Shown: positions 20,936 to 31,248 of the stretch, one piece after another
How the letters are laid out: each line of letters opens with the position of its first letter
How positions within the stretch are numbered: the stretch's first letter is position 1
Assembly (NCBI GenBank): GCA_034359265.1
Contig: CP136896.1
Coordinates: 19,933,501 to 19,997,500 of the forward strand
Origin: Canna indica
Taxonomy: Eukaryota > Streptophyta > Magnoliopsida > Zingiberales > Cannaceae
Reading direction: 5' to 3'
Length of the DNA: 64,000 bases
Made by a program: the position numbers and the translations under genes
Notes under the pieces: generated by a model
What the model was told of the DNA's origin: nothing
What the model saw: the letters and a program-made list of their open reading frames with translations, nothing else
The model's database searches: none

Positions 20936-22249
20936 TTGGAAGAAAGCATAGAAAACATTTATGATATGAAAAAGTTTTCGGTGCTCTCCTCAACCAAGAA
21001 GGGCAGACACAACTCTGCTCCACACCAATAATTCTGAATACTCTTCAAACAACAAGCACCACTTGAATCGGCATTAAACAAACAACATGCTGATTCGACA
21101 ATACTTGGATCGTATCAGGGGTATGTTGGTCAAATAAATTCTGGACATCAAAACATAGAATCTCGCAGAGGCCTTCTCAATGGACGAGCACTGACCTCAA
21201 TTGCTGTAGTCAGCTCCTTAGTTGCATCTTCCCTCTTTGAGTATCTAAAGAACATCACTATTCAGAATTACTGTGACCAAATGAGATATTGAGAGCCCAT
21301 AATCAGGTTATGCACAAGCCTTCTTATCAGCATTTAACCATGCAGTGATCAAGATAGATAATACATTATAGAAATATTTAAAATTTCAATAAGTTTGCAT
21401 TACAACCTACAAAGATCATTTACTTTCAGTTCCCACAAGATTGTTTTCAAGAATAAACTTATAAATTCCAAGCACATGCACAAGGATCAAGGATCAAGGA
21501 AATATACCTACAAGCAAATGTTAATTCACTGCAATTATATTCAAGAATGACCTAACTTTGGTAAACTAATAACAGCAATTAATCCAAAATCAAACATCTT
21601 TCCAATAAAAAATCTATAACACATCAAAAAGAGGATTTTGAAAAAAAAAATTTCAAGTCTTTTGGAGAACAATTTCATATGTTGTTGTTTTTCTCAAATT
21701 TAAATAGGCAAGCACTACGTTAAATATACACTACCAAATTAGATAATGAATAAATGACGGAAGAACATCGGGAAGAGGAATTGTAAAAGTAACAATCTAA
21801 TGATTTTTATGTTATTTAAAAAAGAAAATAAATTTTTAAGTATCAAGAAATTATATATGAACATATACACACATATTACATTAATTTCCCCATCTAAATG
21901 ATCAACATGTTGAAATAAAACAAAAACCAAATACCTAGATCTAAAATATTTAGATATTTAGGAACTCTAATTGAGAAGCAAGGATATGTACGGAGAATAT
22001 TTTTAAAAAATAAACAAAAATATAAGAGGTCATTCGACCCAATAAAGATTAGAAACACAGAAGATTAGCAAAAACAACAATATCTCGAAATCTCCTTCGG
22101 CACCCAAGCACAAGATCCACAAATCAACACGGAACCCAACAAAGCCAACCATGGAAGGCACGAACAGAAGGATTCCCATGCCACAGATCAATAATTTCTT
22201 ACGAGATTAAAAGAAAAAGACATATACATACCTTCAGCAACTCCTCATA

Positions 22250-22395
22250 ATCTTGTAGGGGTACTGGTATCAAAGCCTTGCCCTAGCATCTTCCCCATGA
22301 ACATAACCGGCAGCAGATGGAGAGGGCTCCATGGAGACCTTCCTCGCCTTCTTCCCCATCCAGACCACCTCATTTCGGAAGACCAGAGAAAAACC
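22250..22395 (-). pseudogene. Unidentified captured exon
   Basis: The minus strand has a reading with MGKKARKVSMEPSPSAAGYV then HGEDARARALIPVPLQDYEE and LLK, followed by a GTATG donor near 22233. The clean donor and phase suggest a genuine exon. The parent gene is not recognised. Confidence 0.35.
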
Positions 22396-22677
22396 TGAAA
22401 TGAGCCTGGAGAAAAACCTGTTGGATAAAAGGTATAAAAAATCAATCTCTCACCTTAAGTAGAAATTCTTCGGTGAACTGAGAACGTTGAGCCTTAGCGC
22501 GAGAATGATGGCCTTTTGCAGAGTGATTGCGAATCGCGGAGAGGGTGAGGAAGATATAAGGGGGAAGGGAAAAAGGGAAAGAAGCGTGTTGTCTGCTCGT
22601 GATGCGGGTTGGATTGAGGTTGCTTCTCTTTCGAGGACGAAGTAAACAAGAGGATAAAAAAGGATTCATGAGAATCG

Positions 22678-22755
22678 AACCTTCTTGGTCCACCCAGCGG
22701 GCGCCGGGAGCTTGACAGTGACTACCTCCCCCTCTTCCTTCATCTTCTCCGGCGA
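22678..22755 (-). pseudogene. Captured first exon, MBD10/11-like
   Basis: The minus strand, after a C/T-rich leader, encodes MKEEGEVVTVKLPAPAGWTK K and then a GTTCGA donor-like sequence. Plant MBD10/11-type methyl-CpG-binding domain proteins begin with an EEVV.VELPAP.GWKK pattern and are spliced about here. Only this short exon is present, so the match is suggestive. Confidence 0.35.
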
Positions 22756-22937
22756 GGACTCTCGGCGAGCAGGAGAAACGAGGAGAGGAGAATAGGCTGG
22801 AGCAGAGGCGGCGATCAACAGGTTGAGGGGTTTGTCGGGCGAGGGAAAAAAAGTAGCAGGCTTTTTTTTAAGGAAAAAATAGAGGGAAGTAAGCCATTGT
22901 TTAACGATAGCGTCTGCGTTCCTGTAGAATGCTATCA

Positions 22938-23650
22938 TTAAATGCTATTTATTCCATGCTGAATATCCCTTATAGGTGGTAACTCACTTGGTAAATCTTG
23001 AGGGTGGAGGTCTGAGAATTTTGTTAATAGAGGTTTCACTGACTCTGGAATTGTAGGCTTCTCTACTGATTCAGGATTCTTCAATACTAGAGCCAATATG
23101 ATATCTTTATGTTTTACTTCTGTTTCTTTGTTCACTGTAGTTGACTGTTTACTATTAACATCAACCCTTGAACCTGAGATGGTTTAGAACCCATTGGCAA
23201 CAATGTAATTTTCCGCTTGTTCCACTTAAAGGAGTAAGTATTTGACTTTCCTTCATGGAAGACTTCCCTGTCAAACAACCAAGGTCTTCCCAACAAAATA
23301 TGACAAGCATCCATGTCTAGTATATCACAGGTAACTTCATCTTTGTACACTGACCATGTAGAAAAGGGTACTTGGCATTGCTTGTCTACAGTGATGTCTA
23401 TACCTTTCCTTACCCAGCCTATCTTATAAGGATTTGAGTGAGCTGAGCTTGGAAGTAACAGGGCTGCAACCATAGCCTTCGATACCACATTCTCACAGCT
23501 ACCTCCATCTATGATTAAATCACACACTTTTCCTTTCACAGTACACTTGGTCTTGAATATTTCATGTCTCTGACTTTCTATATTCTTTTTCTCAGTTATA
23601 AGTGATTTCTGAAGTATGCACAACAAAGGCTCCCCTTCATCTCCTTCCAA
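22938..23650 (-). pseudogene. Gypsy protease and start of RT
   Basis: The reading 23650-23132 contains VCDLIIDGGSCENVVSKAMV, the aspartic protease site of this Ty3/gypsy lineage (D-G-G-S), and CDILDMDACHILLGRPWLFD, the ILLGRPW motif. A stop and restart lead into 23135-22938 with TKFSDLHPQDLPSELPPIRD and IQHGI, the linker before the RT palm. The reading is then cut by the CACTA element, and RT resumes at 17869 with about 28 codons missing. Confidence 0.85.
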
Positions 23651-25010
23651 CTATGTTTCTTCATTCAGTTCTTGATCACCATAGTTTAGAGAGTTCTCCT
23701 CTTCATTTTCAACATTCTCAGCTACTTGCAAGACTCTCCTCCTTGGACACTCATTAGATTTATGTCCTAGAGTATTGCAATTATAGCATTTTAGAGGGAA
23801 TGGCATTTGGTAAGGATTCGGAGGTCTGTTTTGGTTGTGTGGAAACATGTCAGCTTCTGGAATGTTTGTTTCAATTCTGACTTGTGATGTTGTTCTAACA
23901 TTCGAAGTTCTTACAGTAGTAGTACTAGGTAGAGGTGAATTAGCAACTGTTGGTTGGAGAGTATTCTGCTTATTCTTGTCCTGATATAATTCTGAAACTG
24001 ACTGCCATTTTGGAGCCACCTTGTTGTTGGTCATGAACAGCTACTTCTCTACTCAATGCCAGGTTCACCGCTTCATTGAGGCTCCACACTGTACTCAGTT
24101 CGAGTTTATCCTGAATTGGTACATTGAGCCCACTAATTTACCTAGCTACTTGTTGGGCTTCGGTTTCTTGAAGATTATTCCGAGAACTCAATCTATAAAA
24201 TTCTTCAGTATAGTCAGTGACATTCCGTCCTCTCTGTTGCCAGTGATGAAACTGCTGATAAAGAATTTGCTCATAGTTAGCTGGCAAGAATCTGGACTTC
24301 AACATGTGTTTCATGCGAGCCCAAGTTTTAATTTTGTCTTTGCCTTCTCGAATTCTGTTCTGTTGCAGCTGATCACATCAAGCTGAGGCACCCCCTCTCA
24401 GCTTATAGGATACTAACTTTGCTTGCTGATGCTCAGGGATTGCCATATAATCTAGGAAGGTATCAACACTATGGAGCCAGTCGAGGAAATTCTCGATATG
24501 CAGTTGTCCATCAAAATAAGGAATGTCGACTTTCAATTTGTATTCAGACATTTCAGAATTGAAATTATACCTGCCTGGCTAAACAAATGGAGTGTTGTTT
24601 CTGCGACATTGGTGCAGATTAGGTCAATGATGCGGAGGATAATGAAGAGTAGCTTCAAATTCGTCATCCGAATCCAGCTCGGGCGACATTTGCTGCGGAG
24701 GAGCTTGAGGTATGAAGTAATCCTCTGGATCACAGTGTTTCTGACCTTTGATTGGATGATGGCTAGACTGATAGCGTCCCGGCGAAAGAGGATCGGCCCA
24801 GATCTCTCGCCTTCGATCGCTCAGGCCCAGAGATTGCGTCCCCAATCGGAGACAGTCGCGCGATGGCATGGCGGACCTCCAGTGTCAGACCGTCCATTTT
24901 GCGGCTCACTTCTTGGATCTCCTTCCACAGGAATTCCAGTGAGATTGCAGATGAAGACGAGGGATGAAGTTTCTCGCCATCGGAGTTGGCCATCGAGCTC
25001 GGCAATGTCT
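23651..25010 (-). pseudogene. Gypsy gag with zinc knuckle
   Basis: Minus-strand pieces give KLKVDIPYFDGQLHIENFLD near 24530, WARMKHMLKSRFLP and YEQILYQQFHHWQQRGRNV (capsid core of Ty3-type Gag), and then the CCHC knuckle CYNCNTLGHKSNECP (23796-23752). Upstream, 24869-24624 is an acidic N-terminal part. Several stops and shifts (near 24610, 24380 and 24035) separate them. Gag would package the element RNA. Confidence 0.85.
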
Positions 25011-25015
25011 TCCTC

Positions 25016-25027
25016 GATCTGATACCA
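25016..25027 (-). other. Gypsy primer-binding site
   Basis: On minus, TGGTATCAGATC begins 3 bp after the 5' LTR. It complements the 3' end of initiator-Met tRNA and fixes the element's orientation. Confidence 0.85.
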
Positions 25028-25030
25028 ATT

Positions 25031-25412
25031 TGATGCAGCACTCGCAAGCAATTCAAACAAGAATTGAAAACAGCAGGATGATTCAGGTTAATTTCCTGAC
25101 ATCTATCCCAGCAACTTTATTAAGATCCAAACAAGAACTCCAATTACAGAGTGAATTCAAAATCCGAAGAAGTAAATTGTCCTCAATTCAAGATAGGTCG
25201 CAGCTTTATACTCTGCCGCAACCTTTTTTACAATCACTCAATCGCTCAATCGTGGACCATTCAATGGTCCACGTGTCAGCTCATCAACCCTTTACAAAGT
25301 AAACTAATTATAACTCAAAGTAAACTAATTACAGTCAATTATTAAGCTGATAAAAGAAATCAATTATTATTTCAACTCTCTATAGTTCTGAAACACAAAC
25401 CAATATACATCA
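25031..25412 (-). repeat. Gypsy 5' LTR (382 bp)
   Basis: Begins TGATGCAGCAC and ends CCAATATACATCA on plus. It is undisturbed and shows the empty site (CTCTGCCGCAACC) of the CACTA at 9674. TAATC follows at 25413-25417. Confidence 0.95.
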
Positions 25413-26850
25413 TAATCCAACACAAATTCAAAGATTGTTATTGAAAGCAAAGCATATGTTAATTTGAGCCTTATTGTCCAGATATGATATCTTAACTTTG
25501 CATGTAACTATGTTGATTCATTGATATAAAATTGACTAATTGCAAACTACAAGTTTCTTACTGAAACATACTCAATCAGTTCTACTGTCTTCACTCCTAT
25601 ATTTCAAGAGGGGAAGCTTGGTACTTAGTAGAAATAAGGACTAGAATCACAAATGAATCTCTTTTCTGCATTCATGTTTGTTAATGTTATCATGGGCATA
25701 CTTCCACAAGTATTTTTTATTTATTTTACTTTTCTATCTTTTTCTCCCTTTTCTGGGTTTAGGAGATTTATGATTTAAGCAAGATTTCTATTATAATATT
25801 TGTTCTTTCTATTGCTCTTTCAGTTTTATTGTGGTTTTAAAAGAAAGTCCATATGGTATTTGAATTTTTTTAGTTTGCCTTCAGATTTCATAACTGATTT
25901 TTATTGGTTCGTACTTTGCTGGAGTTAGTGATTATCTTATGTATATATTGCTTAGCATCTCTTCAAACTTTACAATTTCTTATAGTGAGATAGACTAAAA
26001 TTAGTAAAACCTAAAGAAAATGACAAAGAAATGCCAACTTTTAGAAAATAGCCTTTGACAAAGCCTAGTTATCAAAAAGAGGAATTTGCACTTTGAAAAT
26101 TTGTGTGGCTTTATTAGACTTCTCCTTCTATGAGAATAACTTCATTTACACATTGAATACAATAGCAATTGAATTCAATTTTTCTACTTAACCTTTACTT
26201 GGAGCTTTATATGTTGTTAAGTTGACATTCTAATTAGGTTTGTTGCTTACTTTCACAATTTTTTTTCTCCAGGAATATCAAAAAGGTCTAGACTTTGGTG
26301 AACATTCAAGGTAAAATATACTATTATATTGGATTTTGTAAAATGATTTGCTAGAAAATTCTCTTCTATTACTACTCCAATTGCTTTATGCTTTTCAAGA
26401 GAGATGAAAGGTAAAGGTAAGAAGTACGTTGAGAATACATGTAAGCCAGCCTATAGCAGGTTCCAAAACAAGAGATAAATTAAAGCATGGTGTTATATAT
26501 CGATAAAGCATAATTTCCTAAAGAGTAGTATTAATTCTACTCCACAATGTTTTACTAGAGACTATAGTGTTATCTATGCAGGCTTGGCTCTCTTTAAAGA
26601 TAATTGAGTTATTCGTATTCCACAAACTTGAGCTTCAAACCATTGCTAGACTTCTTTCTCTAGCTTTCAACCTATTGAAAATTTGATCATTTTCAAGGGA
26701 TAAACTAAACCATTTTGTATTTGTAGAGTTTAATAAATATTTATGGATGTTTTTACTACATGTCGTGTTTTTCTTGCATGAATTTTTGATGTCTCTACTT
26801 GTTGCGAGCTAAGTGTTTGGTAAGTGTCGAGGTCATTTGGTTGGCAAACG
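25413..26850. other. AT-rich flank without recognised features
   Basis: This is the right flank of the gypsy insertion. It would be continuous with 9395-9487 at the empty site. No coding, repeat or RNA feature is recognised. T-rich tracts would fit an intron or intergenic DNA. Confidence 0.5.
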
Positions 26851-27059
26851 GTTCTAGAGTTGTTTTGCTTTAGTCGACGATGTCTGGTCGATGACTGTTC
26901 GAGTAGAAGAGTGTTTCAACGCTTCTTTGGCCGACGCTAGCTAGTCGGTAGCTGTTTCTTAGGATTGCTAATCACCTTTAGGTATTTAGGTTGAGACCAA
27001 ATTCATGTCAAAGGTAGATTTAGGACCGAGGTTACATATTCGGTAGTTGCTCATAGGGT

Positions 27060-27760
27060 TGATGGCCCTTCAGATTAGATCTCCGTCGAAGTCGTTCGCA
27101 TTCGGAGTTGAAAGCCGTCCCTAAGGTAGGAGCCTACATTTGGGGGTTTTAAAGGGCATTGAGGATGTCGTGGTCTCGCTTGGAGTTGGAGGCTGCACTC
27201 CAGGCCGAGGAAAATGCTGAGGATATCGAGGCCGAGGAGATCTTCAAGGGCGCTAAGGTCGTAAGTAAGGGCGCTGAGGCCGAGGACCATGCTTGGGGTC
27301 AAGCCAAGCTCGCGGGGAGCGTAGGGAAAGACTGTGCCTAGGGTCACGAAGGTCTTCAAGGGCGGTGAGGTCATAAGTAAGGGCACTGAGGTCGTAAGTA
27401 AGGGCGCTAAGACCGTAATTAAGGGCGTTGAGGGCGAGAACCGCGCTTGGGGGTTAAGCCGAGCTCGCGGGGAGCATAAGGCAAGACCGCGCTTGGGATC
27501 ACGATCATTTAGAGCTGAAGGCCGCATTTAGGGCCCAGGAGGACTCCGAGATCATCGAGGTCGAGGAGGTCTTCAAGGGTGTTGAGACCGTAAGTAAGTT
27601 CCAAGCCCATTTAGAGCTAGAGCTGGTCTCATTTAGAGTTGGAAGTTGAATTTAGGGCCGAGGACCGCGGTTGGGGTCAAGTCGAGCTTGCCGAGAGCCT
27701 GAGGCAGGGCTGTGCTTGGGGTCATAAAGATAAATGCGCGGCGCAGGAGGGAGGTTGCTA
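27060..27760. repeat. Degenerate GC-rich repeats, Tat element 1 3' region
   Basis: Phrases such as GTAAGTAAGGGCGCTGAGG and GCCGAGCTCGCGGGGAGC recur at irregular spacing. They resemble the array at 56.2-59.5 kb in the second element. ORFs here are by-products of composition. Confidence 0.65.
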
Positions 27761-28284
27761 TCGCCGTGTGGTGGCATTCCCGTCATGAGATCGTGGTGAT
27801 CCCTTGTCATGTTTTATGAGATGATTGTAAATTACCTGGATGCACACACAGAGATGTGGAAAAATGAAATAATATTATTGAATAAATGGAGATTGGTAGT
27901 ACATTAGGTCCCATCGAGCGGAGCGCTCGGCCTACCCATGGTTATGCCTTGTTAAAATCTTCAAAAGGAAAAACTAAGGAGTTTTCTTTCTTCTTCGACG
28001 AGGTCAAGTTCGTCCTCATGGGCTTTTGAGTTGTTTTGCTCATCGAGGGTCGTTCTTCGAAGATCGAGGTCAGCAATCTCTACTGGGACCATGGCTTCAG
28101 CTTCGATCACAAGCCTATATAGAGTTTCCAGAGTAGACGACCGCACAATCGCATTGGTTAGCTAGGGGGTCTTGCGGTATGTTGCCTGTGCTCGATTGTT
28201 GGGGCATCGATCGAGGTGTCGGTCGGCTAGATGCTCAGCCGGTCATGGACTTGTTGAATGATCGACTAGTTGTTTTGTGGCTTC

Positions 28285-28872
28285 TTAATGTCGTCGAGCT
28301 TGGATAACAGGTCGGCTTGGGTGCTTTCCTCCCAAGGGTATGTGCTGGATCACACAATTATCAATGTTAGTCATCAACGAATGGACTAAGGATGGGTACC
28401 TTTTCAGGGAGGGGTCCCTTGCTAAGAAGTTGTCATCAACTTGTCCTATGGCAAGTTGTGAGTTCCCCTCGACGATCACTTTCCATGCTCCTATGCCACC
28501 GGCGCGCTTTAGTTTGGCGACTAGGGTTTCATGCCCCGTTGGATCGTTGCTCGCTTTAAGTTGGCCGACGTTGCCTTCATTTCCTGTAAGTTTGGCAACA
28601 GGGTGTGAGTCCTTCAGGTATGCTTGGTTTAGGTCGGTGAAGCTCATGCACATCTGTCACCTGCCTAAATTTTTCTTGGCCATCATGGTATTTGCGGGCC
28701 ATGTGGTGAATTTGATTTCTCTGATGAACTCCGCTTTCAGTGGTTCTTTGGTCTCCCCCGGAAATGATTGCTTGCGCTCAGCTCCGATCTCTCCTTCCCT
28801 TTTTGCCACGAGTTTGACTCGAGGGTCAATGGTGCACTCGTGGCAAATGAGTTTAGGGTCTATCCTCAGCAT
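28285..28872 (-). pseudogene. Tat pol remnants, RT and RNase H, internal deletion
   Basis: 28872-28657 matches the RT entry of Tat elements (IDPKLICHECTIDPRVKLVA, then FIREIKF). MCMSFTDLNQAYLKDSHPV follows (28653-28597), where the RT palm should continue. Instead the reading passes to AKLKRAGGIGAWKVIVEGNS and QLAIGQVDDNFLARDPSLK, the C-terminal half of RNase H. The catalytic palm, the connection and the integrase are deleted. The piece is non-functional. Confidence 0.7.
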
Positions 28873-29099
28873 GTCAACGGGTGTCCATGCAAACAGGTTA
28901 GCATTATTTTTTTATCAGAGTGTCGGGTTGAGTCTTAAGCTCGGCTGATAGGCGAGCTCTAACGAACGTCACTTGCTCGGGCGACGTTATCGTGATGAGC
29001 TCTAGGTCATTGGTGGGCTTGGGGCCACTCTCTGGTACAACTTGGATATTTTGAGCTGCTACTCTGTGTGAAACATCGAGTGCACCTATTGGGATTGAG

Positions 29100-29650
29100 T
29101 GCTCGGTGCTTCTCCTAGTTTTGCCATTTATGCTTTAAGCACTTGTTGTAGCATAAAAGAGCTTCTTTTTTTTTGTCGTTGTGGATGACTCACATCTTTG
29201 TCTTAGTAATTGGAAATTTGAGTGCCACGTGGTTGACACAACGACTCTTGGATTGTTCGGTGAAGGTCACCATGATCATGTGGTAGAGGCTGGGGATGTC
29301 AATGACCAGGTGTTGTACATCGGTCATTTTAGTCTTTGGATGGGGTCAAACGTCATCCTTAGCAACATATAGCCTTGGACGTTGACTCGCTCTCCCGAGA
29401 ACCCAACAAGGTCTCCGTTGTAGGGGTGGAGTGAGGCTTCAGTTAGTCTCATCTTCCTGAATATTGAGTAGAACAGGATCTCGGCTAAGCTCTCCTGGTC
29501 CACTAGGACTTTCTTGACAATAAAGTTATGAACAATAACAACAGGGTCATGCATATTTTTATCAATTCCTTGGAAGTCATATTCATAGAACGATATTATA
29601 AGGGTTTTGGTGCAAGACCTCTGCGGGCGAGTCGTGCTAGCAATTGCCAT
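29100..29650 (-). pseudogene. Tat protease region, element 1
   Basis: LIISFYEYDFQGIDKNMHDP, VLVDQESLAEILFYSIFRKM and NGDLVGFSGERVNVQGYMLL follow the Tat-lineage retropepsin pattern, in which the active site is VLVDQGSSADIL. Here G is replaced by E and S-A by L-A, so D-x-G is lost. The later part, with CYNKCLK-like sequence, is frameshifted. Confidence 0.75.
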
Positions 29651-29832
29651 GATGGCTTGGATAGACCTTTTTCCAGCTGAGCTTGCTTGCCTTATCCCAT
29701 GAATCCTTCGGCTATGTGATCAAAGACTCCACGAGTTTCGTTGTGTGACTGATCTGTTCTATCGTAGTCTCGATTTCCCCTAGTGTCCCTCAGGGGCGTT
29801 CTACTCCGACTTCGGCGTCGGCCATCGTGACC

Positions 29833-29837
29833 GTTTC
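29833..29837. repeat. TSD GTTTC, left
   Basis: GTTTC precedes the copia element and recurs at 41313-41317. Confidence 0.92.
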
Positions 29838-30144
29838 TGTTGGCTTAAGGGTCTCTCTTAAGCTTCGATCTTCATTTTGATGACAACAAACATATATTTA
29901 ATCTATGTGTGAAGTTTTGAGTTTAGATTGAGGTTGCGATAAGCATGCAAACTTCGTTCAGAGAAACGAAAGAAAAGAACGTCAAAGAAAGACTCGGGTA
30001 TAGACTAAGTAGATATCTTGTAATATACCCCTAGGACGATCTTATCCCAAACCTAATTATAAGGTTATCCAAGTTAGAACTTGGTAACTAAACCGATGAA
30101 AAAGCATGTAACAAATATAAAGAAAAAATCAGCCTCAGCCTAAG

Positions 30145-30450
30145 TTCGGTCGATCGAACAAGGTAGAAGATTTAGCAGTAGCCTTGTCGGTCGACAGGAC
30201 GGTCAACCAAATGATGCCTCAAAATAGCAGTAGCCAATCGGTTGACCGAAGACGGTGAAAAAATGGCAGAGGGCTACGCCGGTCGATTGGTCGGTTGACC
30301 GACCAATGCCAAAAATTGGTAGAAGATGCTTCGGTCGACTGGATTGCGGATCGCTCAACTCGTGAATCATTCGGTCGATCGAACAGAGTAATTAAAGCAG
30401 AGGTCGTGGGCGGTCGATCGATCGATCGACTGATGATCGACCAACAAGCG
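30145..30450. repeat. GGTCGA/TCGACC palindrome cluster in U3
   Basis: Motifs such as CGGTCGATTGGTCGGTTGAC and CGGTCGATCGATCGATCGAC are spread over about 300 bp, ending about 60 bp before the TATA box. The 3' LTR carries the same cluster at 40250-40570. Confidence 0.8.
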
Positions 30451-30509
30451 ACCGAACGGCGGTAACGGCTAGTTTTTCGCCCGTTGAACAACCCATTCGG
30501 TTGAGGGGT

Positions 30510-30517
30510 TATAAATA
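30510..30517 (+). promoter_or_regulatory. LTR TATA box
   Basis: TATAAATA in GGGGTTATAAATAACCC; the 3' LTR has the same box. Confidence 0.75.
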
Positions 30518-31193
30518 ACCCTTACCTAACTCCTTTAAGTCTTCTTAGAGATTTTATTGAGAATTTAAGAAGTGATTTGAGCCTTCAAAAAGATTGATTG
30601 TTGCACCCTGTTCTTCCGTCAACATCCTTCTCAAGCGCCCAGTTCTGTTCCTCAACTCTGCTGCGATTCAAGTTCATCTACTGGACGAGTTGAAGGCTTG
30701 AAGGCTTGGGAAAAGAGCATTGGTTCTTCTTTCAATTCTTAGCTCATTTTCATTGTATTTGAAGAGTTGTTTTAAACTTGCTTTCACTTGTAATAGCTTG
30801 CTAGGTGTGCTAGAGAAACACTTAGGGTTAGGCTTTGTAGATTTATGTTTTGCCTAGGTGAATAGGTTTGATGAGTTCTTAAAGAGATGAGAATTGTGTC
30901 CTCAGTTGTATTCAAAGGGAAACACAAGTTCTATAAAGTAGTTGGTTAGAAATCCTTGGTGAGGAGCCAAGGTAGTGGAGTAGGCGGTTGGCCGAACTAC
31001 TATATTTCATCGTGTTTGCATTGCCTTGAATGTTTGCTCATTATTGTTCTTGATATTTGATAACATACATTGTTAAGTTACATTTGCATTCAATTGAAGT
31101 TGAAACTAAGCAAAAAGAAAATTGATAAAATAGAAAAAAAATAGACAGACACTATTCAACCCCCCCTTCTAGTGTCGTATTTCATACAACAAT

Positions 31194-31205
31194 TGGTATC
31201 AGAGC
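31194..31205 (+). other. Copia primer-binding site
   Basis: TGGTATCAGAGC, complementary to the 3' end of initiator-Met tRNA, two bases after the LTR. Confidence 0.92.
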
Positions 31206-31248
31206 TAGGTCGTAGGATAAAACTTAACCATCTTCCCTACAAATTAAG

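Larger units (their letters stand above)
17870..22937. mobile_element. Gene-capturing CACTA-like element
   Basis: The left end reads TCACTACAATAATAATCATC, followed by many AATAGCAT/ATGCTATC motifs (17895-18060). The same motifs recur at the right (22900-22955). The right TIR and about 28 codons of host RT are missing, so that end was deleted after insertion. Inside are a CACTA-type DUF8039-like segment (19135-19335), several exons of an HRQ1-like helicase, and other exon-like pieces with GT-AG borders. No transposase catalytic region was found. It is best read as a non-autonomous Pack-CACTA. Confidence 0.7.
9488..25412 (-). mobile_element. Ty3/gypsy retrotransposon with three nested insertions
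   Basis: The element is on the minus strand: 5' LTR 25031-25412, PBS 25016-25027, gag, protease, RT/RNase H, integrase, PPT near 13834, 3' LTR 9488-13833. Both LTRs are 382 bp once the CACTA and its TSD are removed, and TAATC flanks the whole. By eye the LTRs differ at about 16 sites, most of them C-to-T or G-to-A in the 3' LTR copy. Three younger insertions split it at 9674-13634, 15110-16661 and 17870-22937. Reading frames are broken, so it is inactive. Confidence 0.93.
29838..31191 (+). repeat. Copia 5' LTR (1,354 bp)
   Basis: TGTTGGCTTAAGGG to TTTCATACAACA. It contains a GTCGACCGA-type palindrome cluster (30150-30450) and TATAAATA at 30510-30517. Confidence 0.93.

Noticed and set aside
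24021..25022. Plus-strand ORFs of 121 and 183 codons
   Set aside because: Antisense shadows of the gypsy gag region.
27075..27531. Overlapping ORFs of 150, 65 and 60 codons
   Set aside because: They lie in degenerate GC-rich repeats and translate to repeated low-complexity peptides.
31194..31205. TGGTATCAGAGC as part of a tRNA gene
   Set aside because: It is a primer-binding site; there is no cloverleaf or promoter box sequence around it.
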